From Synanceia verrucosa (taxonomy: Eukaryota; Chordata; Actinopteri; Perciformes; Synanceiidae): 64,000 nucleotides of DNA. The stretch is from positions 25,005,669-25,069,668 of the forward strand of contig CM056556.1 of the NCBI GenBank assembly GCA_029721515.1, given 5' to 3'. The notes beneath the pieces were generated by a model. It was not told the origin of the DNA. It saw nothing but the letters and a program-made list of their open reading frames with translations, and did not search any database. Both the position numbers and the translations under genes were made by a program. This document shows, piece by piece, positions 1 through 11,770 of the stretch (positions are counted from its first letter, which is position 1; each line of letters begins with the position of its first letter).

Positions 1-80
1 GGAACACTAAACATGTAGTATTTCAGCCCGTAGTGATTGTTTTGTTTGTGGTGTTTTTTTTTTCTGTTGGCCTTCTGCAG

Positions 81-184
81 ATGATATTGGTGCGCACATG
101 AATGTTGGAAGAACCTACAAGAACTTGAACAAGTCCAAAGAAGCAGAAGACGCCTACTTGGTTGCTAAATCACTCATGCCACAG
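81..184 (+). CDS. tmtc3: tmtc3 coding exon (TPR, first exon in window)
   Basis: The acceptor is a pyrimidine-rich tract ending ttctgcag at 80. The donor is gtatat at 185. The exon starts in phase 2 and reads DIGAHMNVGRTYKNL... to ...AKSLMPQ, the A and B helices of one TPR unit. It ends on a codon boundary. Confidence 0.9.
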
Positions 185-325
185 GTATATCATTGTGTTA
201 CATGCAGTGCCCAAATGCAAAGCTGTGTGCGTGTGTGTGTGTATATATATGTATATATACATATATATATATAAATAAATAAATATATATACATAAATAT
301 ATATATCATATATAGATTATATGTG

Positions 326-362
<37 letters not shown>

Positions 363-3273
363 GGGTTGTCAATAAACATGCCATGATTGACCTTCCAATC
401 AATGATTTCTCTGGAAAGGTTATTCCTGGCAAGAAGTATGCGACGCGTGTGGCCCCTAACCATCTAAACGTGTACATAAACCTGGCCAATCTGATCCGGG
501 CCAACGAATCAAGGCTGGAGGAGGCGGACCAGCTCTACCGACAAGCAATCAGCATGAGACCAGACTTCAAACAGGCCTACATCAGCAGGCAAGATCTTAA
601 CTTGATACCCATCAGCATGATTAGTCAACCTTATAGTTTCCATAACAACAACATGATGATGAACATCATCATTTCAAACTAGCCTCTTGACAGCTGACTT
701 CAAGTATCATTTTCCTTAAAAAGTTATTGATTGTCATCTATATGTATTCTGAAATTGGGGGGAGGGACACGTGGTGCAGATCTACAGTGCTGTCAGAAGT
801 GATAAGTTTCACGTTTCATTTCAGCTTTTATATGCGAATGACATAATTTTAGGTTTGTTATTTACTGTTTGCTCAGCAAAAAGTCCTTCTAGAATACATC
901 TCAATTTCTGACAATAACCAAAAGTGCACTGGACAATTTTATCTGTAACTGACTAACAATTATTCTCATCCATATCCATCCATATTCTCCATTAAGTAAC
1001 ATCTTTCCAGTTTGGAACCCAAATGATCAGTTTAAATCCCTAGAAATAGCTTGTTAATTGTAATCTAATCATTCCAATAGCAATTGCACAGCGTTTGGGA
1101 TTAATATGAGGTTCAGTATCGTGCCCGAGGAGCCTGGGATCAAATCACAGATCTTCCAGTGAACAATCTGCTCCATCTTCTGAGCTTCACCTGCTTCTGC
1201 TTTAACTGTTTTTGGTGCCTTTAACTTTTTGTCATGTCATTTTTTACAGAGGAGAGCTGCTGCTGAAGATGAACAAGCTCACAGAAGCCCGGGATGCCTA
1301 CCTCCGAGCCTTGGAGCTCGACCGCACTAACGCTGACCTGTGGTACAACCTGGCCATAGTTAACATTGAGATGAAGGACCCATCAGAGGCCCTGAAGAAT
1401 TTCAACCATGCCCTGGTGCTAAACCCACGCCACAAGCTGTCGCTCTTCAACTCAGCACTTCTCATGCAGGAGTCTGGTGAGTGACGTCTGCCAGGATGTG
1501 GATAGTTTGAATATAATCCACTCTCTGGTAGGACTCTGCTTGCCTAATGGGAAGCACTACTTGGCAATTCACACGGACAGATGGGAATGAAGCAAGTAAC
1601 CTGATGTTACCTTTAGGGTGTAACCGGGCTGTAACAATTGTCCTTATGTTGCAATGAATCTTGTGAGCAATGGTAGCGAGTTCATGGCCAAGTTTCCATC
1701 AGGTCACACTTTATCAACTCTGTGAACCCCCCCCCCCCCCCCCCCCCCCAAAAACAAAAAAACCTTAATAACCACTTATATTTACAGCAGGTTTGACTGG
1801 ATTAGGCGTTTTATGTTAGCTTCTCCACCCGTGTATCATTGATTTTGTAAATCTGGCCACTCAGCACATTACTGCTGCAGGTTAATCCCAGCACACATTC
1901 TGTACATATACATCTGACATGCTTTGTTGAGGAGATAAACATCAAGGATCGTACTCCATTTTTTTTTTTTTTTTTAGTATCGTACAAACTAAAATGACAT
2001 AGAGGTGAGTCATTTAAGGTAGTAATATTTCTTGCCAACAAAGCGTGTTTCTTTTCTAGTCCACTCGCCTCAGCATGACTGTGACCTGCAAACCTTTTGA
2101 TATGTCAACAAAGGTGTACAAGGCTTTCAATCCATCAAAATCACTCTAAAATGATTCATGAAGATTTTTTTTTCAAAATTACAAAATAGTATTACGCAAC
2201 ATGCTCAACAAACTCATACAACCTGCTTCTTCCATTCTGCAGATTGTATTTTTTTTAAATGGGTGTATATTTTTTTTTATAACCATTTTTTTTAAATGTA
2301 GCAGTGATTTCATCCTCTTTCAACCATAATCCAGATGTCAAATACATATATGTAGTAGTGGATTATTGAAATATACCACACCTTATATCTCTGCTTTCTG
2401 TGAGCAGGTGAGCCAAAATTTTGGCCTGAGGCCAACCGTCGTTTCCTGACCTACGTGGAGGAGGAGCCTGAAGACGCCAACGGCTACTTCAACCTCGGCA
2501 TGCTGGCCATGGACGCCAATGAAAACGCAGCAGCTGAGCGGTGGATGCGTAAAGCCATTGGTTTGCAGGCGGGCTTCCGCAGCGCGCTGTTTAACCTGGC
2601 GTTACTTTACTCACAGTCCAAACGCGAGATGGATGCACTTCCTGCTTTGGACGAGCTGCTGCGTCACCACCCAGAGCACATTAAGGGCCTGATCCTGAAG
2701 GGCGACATCCTCATGAACCACAAGAAGGACACGCACGGCGCTAAAGCCTGCTTTGAGCGAATTTTGCGCATGGACCCCACCAATGTGCAAGGAAAGCACA
2801 ACTTGTGTGTGGTCTACTTTGAGGAGCGCGACCTGCCGCGTGCTGCACGCTGCCTGGAGGAAACGCTGGCCCTGGCACCAAATGAGGAGTATGTGCGTCG
2901 TCACTTGAGCATTGTACGAAGTAAAATGGCTGCCATGAGCGCAGCAGGGCAACCGCTCACGTCAGTGGGAACCACCATAGCATCTGAGGAGGAAAAGCCA
3001 AAGAGTGTTGAGGAAGGGGTGGAGGAGGCAGAGGAGGAAGGGAGTAGGGCTGATGCTGTTGGAAAGGGGGCTGGGGATAAGAAGAATGTGCGGAAATCCT
3101 CTGCAGAAAGCCTCGGAGGTGTAGGCGTGGACCAATCAGAGTCTTTGGACAGTAGCCAGTCTGACAAGCGGACTAAGGGTAAGTCCACTAAAGAGATTAA
3201 AGATATAGAGAAAAAAAGGGCAGCTGCCTTGAAGAGACTGGAGGAGATTGAGCGTATATTAAGTGGTGATTGA
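81..3273 (+). CDS. tmtc3: tmtc3, 3' part (last four coding exons)
   Basis: Joined exons 81-184, 419-588, 1250-1476 and 2408-3273 encode about 455 residues, roughly the C-terminal half of transmembrane O-mannosyltransferase targeting cadherins 3 (human about 915 residues). The family is known to sit in the ER membrane and transfer mannose from dolichol-phosphate-mannose to cadherin repeats. The multi-pass catalytic N-terminal half lies before this window. Visible here are consecutive TPR helices (for example GRTYKNLNKSKEAEDAY, LANLIRANESRLEEADQLY, GYFNLGMLAM, ALFNLALLYS, GKHNLCVVYFEE). An acidic, Ser/Lys-rich linker follows, then the conserved basic tail IEKKRAAALKRLEEIERIL. Splice phases agree at every junction. 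The TPR order and C-terminus match TMTC3 rather than TMTC1, 2 or 4 as far as I recall them. The kitlg neighbour supports the call. Confidence 0.95.
185..418 (+). other. tmtc3 intron rich in simple repeats
   Basis: This 234-bp intron is more than half simple sequence: GT at about 225-242, a long TA-rich run at about 241-336, and a GA run at about 337-362. The 3' splice site (ctggaaag before 419) has only a weak pyrimidine tract. The frame and the match to the family fix it as the junction: VIPGKKYATRVAPNHLNVY follows SLMPQ. Confidence 0.75.
419..588 (+). CDS. tmtc3: tmtc3 coding exon (TPR)
   Basis: The exon reads VIPGKKYATRVAPNHLNVY to QAISMRPDFKQAYISR, with the last Arg codon split AG|A. This is a highly conserved TMTC3 segment. 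The donor at 589 is gcaaga, a GC donor instead of GT. The next exon restores the Arg codon and frame exactly, so the non-canonical site is well supported. Confidence 0.9.
589..1249 (+). other. tmtc3 GC-AG intron
   Basis: The intron starts AG|GCAAGA, which is the usual context of GC donors, and ends tttttacag at 1249. No GT donor nearby would keep both the frame and the conserved protein. The interior shows nothing coding. Confidence 0.75.
1250..1476 (+). CDS. tmtc3: tmtc3 coding exon (two TPR units)
   Basis: The acceptor is tttttacag. The exon reads GELLLKMNKLTEARDAY..., then ADLWYNLAIVNIEMKDPSEA, then KLSLFNSALLMQESG. The donor gtgagt is at 1477, phase 1. It encodes two TPR units that are closely conserved in TMTC3. 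Confidence 0.93.
1477..2407 (+). other. tmtc3 intron
   Basis: This 931-bp GT-AG intron has an uninterrupted C run at about 1727-1749, a T run at about 1959-1975 and further T-rich stretches near 2250-2300. Nothing coding was seen. Confidence 0.8.
2408..3273 (+). CDS. tmtc3: tmtc3 last coding exon with stop
   Basis: The acceptor is gtgagcag at 2407, phase 1. The exon encodes the last TPR units (GYFNLGMLAMDANENAAAE, KGLILKGDILMNHKKD, GKHNLCVVYFEERDLPRAA). A variable acidic and Ser-rich linker of about 90 residues follows, then the conserved basic helix IEKKRAAALKRLEEIERIL. The stop is TGA at 3271-3273. The long single terminal exon matches the family. Confidence 0.95.
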
Positions 3274-5080
3274 CATTGTTGTAATTTATAGCTGGACTAC
3301 TTTTATAAAGCTCTTTAATGCTCCAGAAAAGACTGCATTCCCCCCAGAAACGTGTTCCGTTAACCGCCATTTTTTTCCTTGTTTGCAAGCCACTAATTTA
3401 ACACTAATCATGTAAAGAAGGGAAATGTTGATCTGCACACAGAGCTCATGTTAACAATAAGCACAAAGACAATTTGGGATAATCTATTTAAAGCTTATGG
3501 CAGATGTAGATGCCATTGTGTGTGCTTCATCTGAATGTGATTTGCCATATCATAGATCTGCAGTATAAATGTTTGTTTTTCTATGTGTAGCCATTGTTTA
3601 TCACTGGATACTTTTCACTAAGATGTGACTCACTCTTGTGTGTTATTGTTTTTAAAAACAGAATGATTGTATCTGGGACAATTAAAGGAAATGACGTGTT
3701 CCCCAGATTTCCTCAAGGCAGGATGAGATCTGCAGTTTAGGCCTAAAAGTAACCCTCCGAACTACATTGACACCAGGCTGTACCATTGCAGCAACTTCCT
3801 CTAATCTGTATTAATGTCACTCGTTAGTTCCTGCCACAACATCATCAGCCTCACAGCTGCCTTCACATCAAAGTCTCAAGACAATAAAGATGTTTCTCTC
3901 ACTCCCTTTGTCACATTACCCTTTCACGTCTCCAATCCTTTAGACACAACAGCCGCATCAAAAGATGAATGTTTTCTTCCAGCTCATGATGGTGAGCTGC
4001 CCCACACACACACACACACACACACACACTGCTTCAAGGACAACAACCATTTTATGTGACCATCAACAATGACGCAAGCTCATCCTTGGCGTCAGACTCC
4101 ATCATGTGTTCCTCATTTTCCTTCCACATTACAGGGGAAATTTTCACAGCTCATTTGTAGAAAACAAATCGCCACATTCATCGCTGCTCCACGGCGGCAG
4201 TGTTGTTTTATCTTAGTGGCACAAAAGTCACACTTGTTTTTGTAATGACCTTAGTATTCACCTTCTTAAGCTTTTACTCTTGGGATCACTCTACTCTCTA
4301 ATGACTGCCATCTAATAAAGACTCCTGTGAGTGAATGTGCAAATGAAAATTTGAAAAGAGATGAGAAATTCTTGAATCTCTCCCACTCCTGACTGTGGAA
4401 AAAAAAAAAAATTGTTACTGCACAAACAGCGTAAGAGCCGTGATAGTCATGAACTGAAGTCGCGAGCAGACTTGTGATAGCAGCTGTGAGGCAGGCCAAC
4501 AACATTTTATTCATCAACCTTGGTACAAAGATTTTTTTTTGTTGGAGGAGTCTTTCCTTTGCGAGTGGATTTTAATGTCTTTACAAATGATGGTCCTGTA
4601 TTTGCTTCACAGTGCAATAATCTCTTTAAGTACTATGACCCTCTGGTCGGTGCAATTCTTTGATAGTGGAGTAACAGTAGAGAAGACAGATCACTGGAAG
4701 TTAGCAGCACTGTGGTGGTACTAAGGAACTTTGCTATGCATCGACTGTGTTCAGCCCTAAAATTATATTTACACCATACTTGTATCCAGTGTTATTTATG
4801 TTTGTCTGCACTGTTCATGCTGTAGTTTTTTTTTTATTTACCACTATGCTTTAAATTCATGGTGCATTATTATGTCTATTCATTTTTGGTAATGTGTGCC
4901 GTCACTTGTCAAACATGCCTCTAGATGTTTTTTCACTGTTGGAAACATACTGTTTGCAACATTTTCTGTTTTGCTAAGTGTTTTTTTGTAAATTTAAAGA
5001 TTTTTTTGTATGCAATAGCCCTTGGTGGGGGGTTGGGGGGTCTTATTATTATTGTTAAATAAAGTGAGATGACAACTCAT
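3274..5080 (+). other. probable tmtc3 3' UTR
   Basis: This is non-coding, T-rich sequence after the stop. It contains AATAAA-like hexamers near 3682 (ATTAAA) and 3884, a CA microsatellite at about 4002-4029, a short A run at about 4399, and a stronger AATAAA near the end. The UTR extent is inferred, since several cleavage sites are possible. Confidence 0.5.
5058..5063 (+). terminator. candidate tmtc3 poly(A) signal
   Basis: A canonical AATAAA is followed within about 20-40 bases by a T/GT-rich stretch (tgtttttgatatgttgtctc), as expected for cleavage and polyadenylation. Earlier hexamers at about 3682 and 3884 could give shorter transcripts. Confidence 0.45.
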
Positions 5081-8000
5081 TGTTTTTGATATGTTGTCTC
5101 AATTTACAACAAGCCAATGCCTGCGATCGTAGTGTACAGGCACTCTATGCCATCCCTTGCAGAATGTCCATGTCCTCTGATCAATTATGCTTTCGATGTA
5201 ATTTACAAATACTCAGCATGTATTGCAGCTATTTGTCCCCTTGACATGACAGGAAAGGGTTTTGTTTGTAACAATGGGTTTCCTATGCTCTATATACAAC
5301 ATAAGTGGAAGCTGGAGATGTATGATTAAAGAAGGCCCATTGTGTTTTTTTTTGCCTTTGACCTTCTTATATGGGGTTTAATGTGCATGTAAAAGGTCTG
5401 CAAACATCCTCAGCTCAAAGTCCATAGAAGTGCTGCCTTTTCTTCCGTTACATGTCCTCATGAAATACAAACAAAGCTAGTTAGAGCGAAGCTGGAACCG
5501 TTAACCAATCACAAAAATCATATTTAACCACTTATTGAACAGCAATATCTGTTTTAAGACCTCCATCACTCTGGATTATCTGCAACCTTTTTTCCTCTTT
5601 GTTACTGTAGGTACTATCTGCTCAGGAATGCAAGTAAACAACTTATTTGGCATCTCAATCAAAAAAAACAAGATTTTTTTTCTGCTTATTTGTAAAACAG
5701 TAAAAATTCATGGAAAAAATACATATATATATTAGCATTAGGGATATCGTTTTGATTAAAAAGATTTACAAATAATGCAAGGTTATGTGATTATTTATTG
5801 AAAATTATATTCTGGCCACTTTACATAGAATTTGTCAGCACATTTTTCTATAGATAAATAAACCAACACCAAATTATTTGGGGGGTCGGCTTCAGCCACT
5901 GGCGCTACTCAGGTAGACATTACTTCTCTATGTCCTTACACAGCAAACAGTTATTTGCTGCTACATTAATGCTCTGGACATTTTATAATATTATTTTTAA
6001 TTTTTCTTCAATGTCTACCATAAGCATCAGGCTCATGAATGAAATCTTTCATCTCAGTAGTTGGTGACGGAGTAAAGTAGCCTGTGTGGGATTTAATTTT
6101 TAACAATGTGGGAATGAAACAACACAGGAAATCAAAGTGACAACGTGTCAACGCTACAAGCCAAGCCGGAGGCTGATCTGTGAGCTTGACTGGAGTAAAG
6201 TGTAACTGTTGAACTATCAGTCAAACTGTGCCTTTCATGCAGCGTGATGTGCTGTTGGCCTGAACAATTCGCTTCAGGGCTTTTGCTCTGGCACATACCT
6301 GCTATGTGTTTAACATCTCAGGCTTTTTTGCCAGGTGGTGGAGCATGTGAACTGAATTGCATGCGGTACATATACATTCTTGCCAGATTCTCCTCTCTCA
6401 CAACTATGACCATGGGGCGCTTGGAGCCAAAGGGGCTCAGTGAGAGCTTGTCAGTGCAAAAATTACACAACTGAAAGGATGAACCAGAGGTTTTAAATTG
6501 AAGAAAATGGAAATGTGTAAAAGTGGGATTTTGATGTGTGCTGAAAGGGCATAAGCTCACTTGTGCCTTTTATGACAGAACAAATCATTGTGGGAAGAGC
6601 ATGTGAAATTAGGGCTGTGACAATATGGATTTTTTTTATTACTGCCAATCAATGTGATGTGGTGGTTTACTGCGGTACCCTGCTGCAACCCCACTACCCC
6701 CACCATCACCGCAACCCCTGCTGATCACTCCTTGTCCTCTGGTATAAAATGTGCACAAATTGGCGAGACAGTGTTCAGCTTTGTAACATGATTAGTGGCT
6801 ATTTTTGAATAGTTACATTACTAAATATTACTGTTTATATTTCATATCAAACACCATATGCACTCCTGTAACTTTCAACACCGCAGTAGGCTTCACATGA
6901 CCATAGTAATGCGGTGACAATATTATCGACAATCGATCGTAGATATTTTTACGCTTGTTCTTGGGTGGGCTGAAATGTTTACTGGAGTACTAGAGTGGTG
7001 AAGAAGTCCTCAGATTATTTAGATAGTAAATAGTAACACCACAGTGTCAAAATACTCAAGTCAAATCTAAGCAAAAGTACAAAAGTATAACATGGTGGAG
7101 CTCAATTTAACAACTTTATATACTTAATAATAATTGATCAGTGGATTTGTATTTTGTATTAAGAATCTGAATCTGCAAAGTAGCTAGTGCTAATAGTCCA
7201 CTAATATTGACAACTACATGTCAATTAAAAATTAGAAGTATAATCTTTCCCCCTGTCATGTAATGGAATAGAAGTATAAAGTTAGATAAAATGGTGCGCA
7301 TTTTGCCTCCTCCTGCTGCTTGTTTGAGCAGGAAAGCCTGAAATGCTCTGTACCAGTGAGAACTGGACTAATTCATGCACTGCCTCAGGATAAAGCATAC
7401 GCCAAGCAATGACTTTATCAAATTAGATCAGTTCAACAAGTAGTTGTTTGTTTTTTTAGAATCTTCTGACTTTTACTTCATGATTAGCTCTCTGTTTGAA
7501 CAGCAGATATCCACTGCAGCCAAACTTCAAACCAGAACAAATGAGAAAATGAATTTTAGCCCATTTTTAATTGGTTTTCAGTTGATTCTGGAATAAAATT
7601 CTGGATAAATTGATTGTTCTTATTACTTTTGAAGTAATGTTCATGCCATACATTACCACACTCCTGACCTCCTGCAATGAGGCTCTACTGTCTACATCAA
7701 TCGAAGGAGTGATTGAAGTGATGATTGACAACCGATTAAGATGTTAAATTATCTGTACTATAATTTAAAGATGTTTTTGATGGAGCGTTGGCTAATCAAC
7801 AGTGACAGGTAAAATTTAAACCCTAGTAGTTAACATTATGGATGTGGCTGTATTGGTTATCATTTTCTACATTCAAAGCATTCATTGGAATGTCTGTTGT
7901 GGTATTTGATTTTATATTTGCTGATGTCGACCCCCTAAAGAAAAAAAATTGAAAAGATTTATTGTGTCTACACAGTAGCCCATCCTGGGATGTTCCATCA

Positions 8001-8290
8001 TGCAAAATTGTTGCAACAACGACAAACAAACAAGTAAAGATATTTTTCCTTGAAGTGATTTTATATTCACAAATGATGTGGAAACTGAAATGTGCACACT
8101 ATTAGAAGATTATTGAAAACTACTGATAATTTGTTGTATAATTACTGCATTCCATAGTATCTGTCATGTCATGTCAAGCTTGTCAAGTTAAGTTTTAGTT
8201 TTTGTCTTGTTTTATTATATGTTGTCATGTCCTGTATTATTCCCTCTCGTTTTCCAACATGTTTCCAGGTGTTTCCAATCTCCTTGTGTT
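5081..8290. other. intergenic, no gene seen
   Basis: AT-rich DNA with only short, composition-driven reading frames. A stretch at about 6606-6960, starting agggctgtgacaatat and ending near gacaatcgatcg, resembles a decayed interspersed repeat common in fish, but I cannot classify it. Confidence 0.5.
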
Positions 8291-8662
8291 TCACTCTTTG
8301 AGTGCCATTGACATACAGTATTTTCATGTCAAAGTGTTTTTTCGGCAGCAGGCCGCGGTCTAACACAACCTGTGAGTAATTTTGGGGCTTCTGGGAGATG
8401 TAGTCGGAGCATAAAGAGACTATCAAAACAGAAAGAGGAGACGTTCGAGATTAGAGAGCGAAACAAACAGAATGTGGACAAAAAGTGGTGATTTTAATGA
8501 AAGTGTCCTCTACTCTACCTCTGATAAAACAAGAATGGAACAAGGTAAAAACAAACATTTTTTTCATGATGAAATAGAGAGTCTCTTCTTTCATTTGAGC
8601 TATTCAGTGTTTCCAGAGACATAGTAGAAAATATTCGGTGGGTCTAGAAATATGAGAGTTAA
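8291..8662 (+). mobile_element. TTAA-type MITE, copy 1 (degenerate)
   Basis: The left end ctctttgagtgccattgaca, the shared core (aattttggggcttctgggag; gattagagagcgaaac; ggaacaaggtaaaaac) and the right remnant tatgagagttaa match the copies at 10228, 16322 and 26147. The right terminal repeat is mostly deleted and the left TTAA reads TTCA. There is no coding capacity. Ends beginning CTCTTTGAGTGCCA next to TTAA resemble piggyBac-type terminal repeats; this class is inferred. Confidence 0.65.
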
Positions 8663-10227
8663 ATAGTCTGCGTCTTCCCCAATCCTCTGCCAGTTCGCAG
8701 TCGTTCATACAACCAGCCAGTCCATCTTGTCTGGTTTGTGTTTGCTCTGAGTCCCTTGAGCTGTTTCTTTTGTCACTTTGTTTGTAGCGTCAGTGTCCGG
8801 TCAGTCAATGTTTTGTTTGTTAGTTTGTTCATTTTTTTCTCAGCTTTTGTTAGCATTTTCAGTTAGTAGCTTAGTTGGATGTCTCTTCTTTTGTTTCTTC
8901 AGCATGAGTGATTTTCAGTTCTTACAGCATCCTCTGCTCTCTGGGCTGTAGACCAGCTCTGATGAGGCTTCTGTCTTTTACAACTGAAAGGTGCTTAAGG
9001 GTATGAAAACAAACAAAAGTAGATCTATAAGAAGTGAAATTATATGCCACATCTAATTGGGCTGCAGCTAGACATTATATTAGTATTATTTAAGTGTTCT
9101 ACCTGTTGGGTATTTTAAGTAAAAACTTTTGCTTTGTCAAGAGGAAACAGTGAATTAAAAAATAAAATGTGTCTCTTAAAATTAACAACCAATTGGCTTG
9201 AATTGCATAAAAGTACAAATATGTTAAATCTAAACCAAATTTAATGCATTTAAGTGTTAAATACATTTTGGGTTTTAAATAAAACATTTCAAATTAGTTT
9301 AAAGAAACATATGAACTACTCCTGTCAAGGTAATATAACTTAACTGACTGAACTCTGATGTCTTCATATTCAAAAGTGATATTAATAAATTAGTACTCAG
9401 GTGTCAGGCTCCCTGTGCACATCTCCATAACATGTTCATGCATGGGTCAGAGTTGTGTTACAGCAGTGCAGCTAATTACATAGGAGATATATAATAAAAT
9501 CTAAAATAATTATGCATTGATCAATGTGTCGAAGCTTCATGGTGATTTTTACAAGGCTAAATGAGATTACACAAAACATCATCTTTATAACTGTCGGTGG
9601 TAGAGATGATGCTATGTTATTTAGTGACATTGCAGTCTTAAATTGTAAGGCCACCTGCCTTGGCACACACCCCCCGCACCTTGACATGGGTCAGCATGTG
9701 AGGCAATCCTCTGTAACTTTTGACCAATGATGAAATTCTGTTAACATTCTGGGAGGGTCGCATTTCAGCCCAAAGATTAGTCTGTAATTAGCTTGCCTCA
9801 CCACGACTGGCTTAACTGGTTCTTAAGACACAGCAGTGTGGAGGCACCGCTGCCTCCACACCATCAAGGCAAACTTGTTACCAGGACCAAAAGTGACATT
9901 TACAGATTCTTTGCGCCATTCTTGCTGCGGCGGTGCATGAAATAATGACAAAAAGACAGCCTTGTAATGTTAGTCAAGTTAATTTTATTTTATTTGTATT
10001 GTCCAATATCACAAATCACAAATTTGCTATGCTGTGTTGCATTTTTATTTTCATTCAACTTCTTTAACTTAACTTCTTCTTCTTCTTCTTCTTGTCTTTC
10101 GTACATTATTTGCTTCAGCTCCTGCATACTTCAGCTACAGAAACCATTCAACTATCAAAACATTCAGCTCCTTCAGGACATGGTTGCTATGACTTTTCAT
10201 TTTTCAGCCTTTCATATTTTTGAAATA
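8663..10227. other. intergenic, no gene seen
   Basis: AT-rich sequence with no supportable coding region. A short piece at about 9972-10026 (attttatttgtattgtccaa onward) is a fragment of an interspersed repeat that recurs near 26655. A CTT/TTC microsatellite lies at about 10074-10093. Confidence 0.5.
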
Positions 10228-10688
10228 TTAATTCTTTGAGCGCCAGTCGTTTTATAAAACAGAAAGTGTCTTGTCCAGCGTTTTTGCCCATTTTGAGTCA
10301 TATTTCTAGACCCACAGGATATTTTTTACTATGACTCTGAAAACACTGAATAGCTCAAATGAAAGAAGAGACTTTATTTCATCATGATTTTTTTTTTTTT
10401 TTTTTTTGCTTTTACCTTGTTCCATTCTTGTTTTATCAGAGGTAGCGGCCACTTTCACCAAAATCACCACTTTTTGTCCGGAATCCGTCTGTTTTGCTCT
10501 CTAACCTCGATCGTCTCCACTTCCTGCTTTGAACTCTGTGGTGTATACGGTCTCTTTATGCTGCGGATACAGATCCCAGAAGCCCCAAAATTACTCACAG
10601 GCTGCAGGAGACCCTGATCGGCAACCCGCTGCCAAAAAAAAAAAAACACTTTGATGTCAAAAGCCATCAGTGGCACTCAAAGAATTAA
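10228..10688 (-). mobile_element. TTAA-type MITE, copy 2
   Basis: A 461-bp element bounded by TTAA at both ends (10228-10231 and 10685-10688), with inverted ends ttctttgagcgcca and tggcactcaaagaa. The interior is the reverse complement of copy 1 (gttccattcttgttttatca; ctctttatgctgcgg). Short T and A runs have expanded inside it. It encodes no protein, so movement would need a transposase from elsewhere. Confidence 0.75.
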
Positions 10689-10789
10689 ACTTTTTTTAAA
10701 CAAGTAACTCAATGGAAAAAAAATCTTCAAATCCTCCACTTTGAAGACCACCACCAACCATGCCATGTTCATAGTCACTTAAAACCCCT

Positions 10790-10925
10790 TTCTTCCCCAT
10801 TCTGATGTTCGCGTTTTACTTCAGCATGTTGTCTTTATCACGTCAGTGCATTGAGTTTCAGCCGTGTGATTGGTTAATTAGCTAGTCTTAACAAGCGATT
10901 GAACACCTAATAAAGTGGTCAGTGA
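10790..10925 (+). repeat. possible LINE/transposon 3' tail fragment
   Basis: The stretch from ccattctgatgttcgcg to cacctaataaagtggtcagt resembles a widely repeated fish element tail ending in CCTAATAAAGTGG. Identification is from memory of the motif only. Confidence 0.3.
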
Positions 10926-11202
10926 GTATGTATGTTTGATTTGTGTTGCTAATCAGCTGTTGGTTTTCTGTGGCCTTTAATAAACAGCATTTTACACCTG
11001 ATCTACACAGGGATGTAATGGCCTGTATTTTTACACATGTAAAAATGAAAAAAAAAACAAAACAAAAAAAAACTGTTGTAAACTTAAATGTTGGCTGAGA
11101 CCAGAAGAGAGACCTGCAGGCGATGGAGCACATCGGTAGAGGAGTGACCAGAACATCTGGTCTTCATTCTGTGTAAACCTCACTCTAAACTAAACCTGTC
11201 AG

Positions 11203-11770
11203 GAATATCCATCCATCCTTTTTCTACCGCTTATTCTCACATAACGGGTTCCAGAGTGAGAAGATCTGATCATGCTGGTTCGGAGTTGCAGTGTGTGCAG
11301 TTGCTAACGATGACATCACATCATCATGTGACCAGAAGTGGTAGTAAAAAAGGACTTCATGTGCATGCTCATTGCGTTCTTTCAATCTTATTCGTGGGTC
11401 TCTCGGTGTTTCTTTGCAGCGCCACCTATCGATGTGGCATATGTATTACATCCTTGTCACTCGCCACTTGTTTTTGCTTTGCCATGTAGATGGAAATACT
11501 TCCGGCAATGTTGCAACAAGCATTATCGTGCTGTTGTAGTGTGGACGGAGCCTTAGGGCGAAAGGCAGGGTACACCCTGGACAAGTCACCAGTTCATCAC
11601 AGGGCACACAGAGACAGACAACCACTCACACTCACATTCACACCTACACGCAATTTTTAAATTAGCCAATTAATCTAATCTCCATGCATGTTTTTGAAGC
11701 CGGGGTACCCGGAGAGAACACACGTAGACACAGAAAGAACATGCAAACTATACACAGAACGGCCCCAAAT
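11203..11770 (-). mobile_element. tRNA-derived SINE copy, interrupted
   Basis: Reverse copy of the SINE seen intact at 41508. The 3' tail (ccatccatcctttttctaccgctta) is at 11205. The body (agggtacaccctggacaagt; gacagacaaccactcacact) runs from about 11554 to 11767. Between about 11250 and 11553 lies about 300 bp of unrelated sequence, so a second element inserted or a rearrangement occurred. The tRNA-like head is missing. Confidence 0.65.
11250..11553. mobile_element. unclassified insertion inside the SINE
   Basis: About 300 bp splits the SINE body between its tail and its conserved middle. It runs from gagtgagaagatctgatc to gtagtgtggacggagcc. It has no clear terminal inverted repeats or coding content. 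It could be a MITE or captured sequence. Confidence 0.35.

Noticed and set aside
323..682. 119-codon open frame starting in the GA repeat
   Set aside because: It is the intron plus the real tmtc3 exon 419-588 read through; the conserved part begins at 419 and the donor is at 589.
1727..1749. Poly-C run as a functional element
   Set aside because: A plain homopolymer inside an intron, with no further signal.
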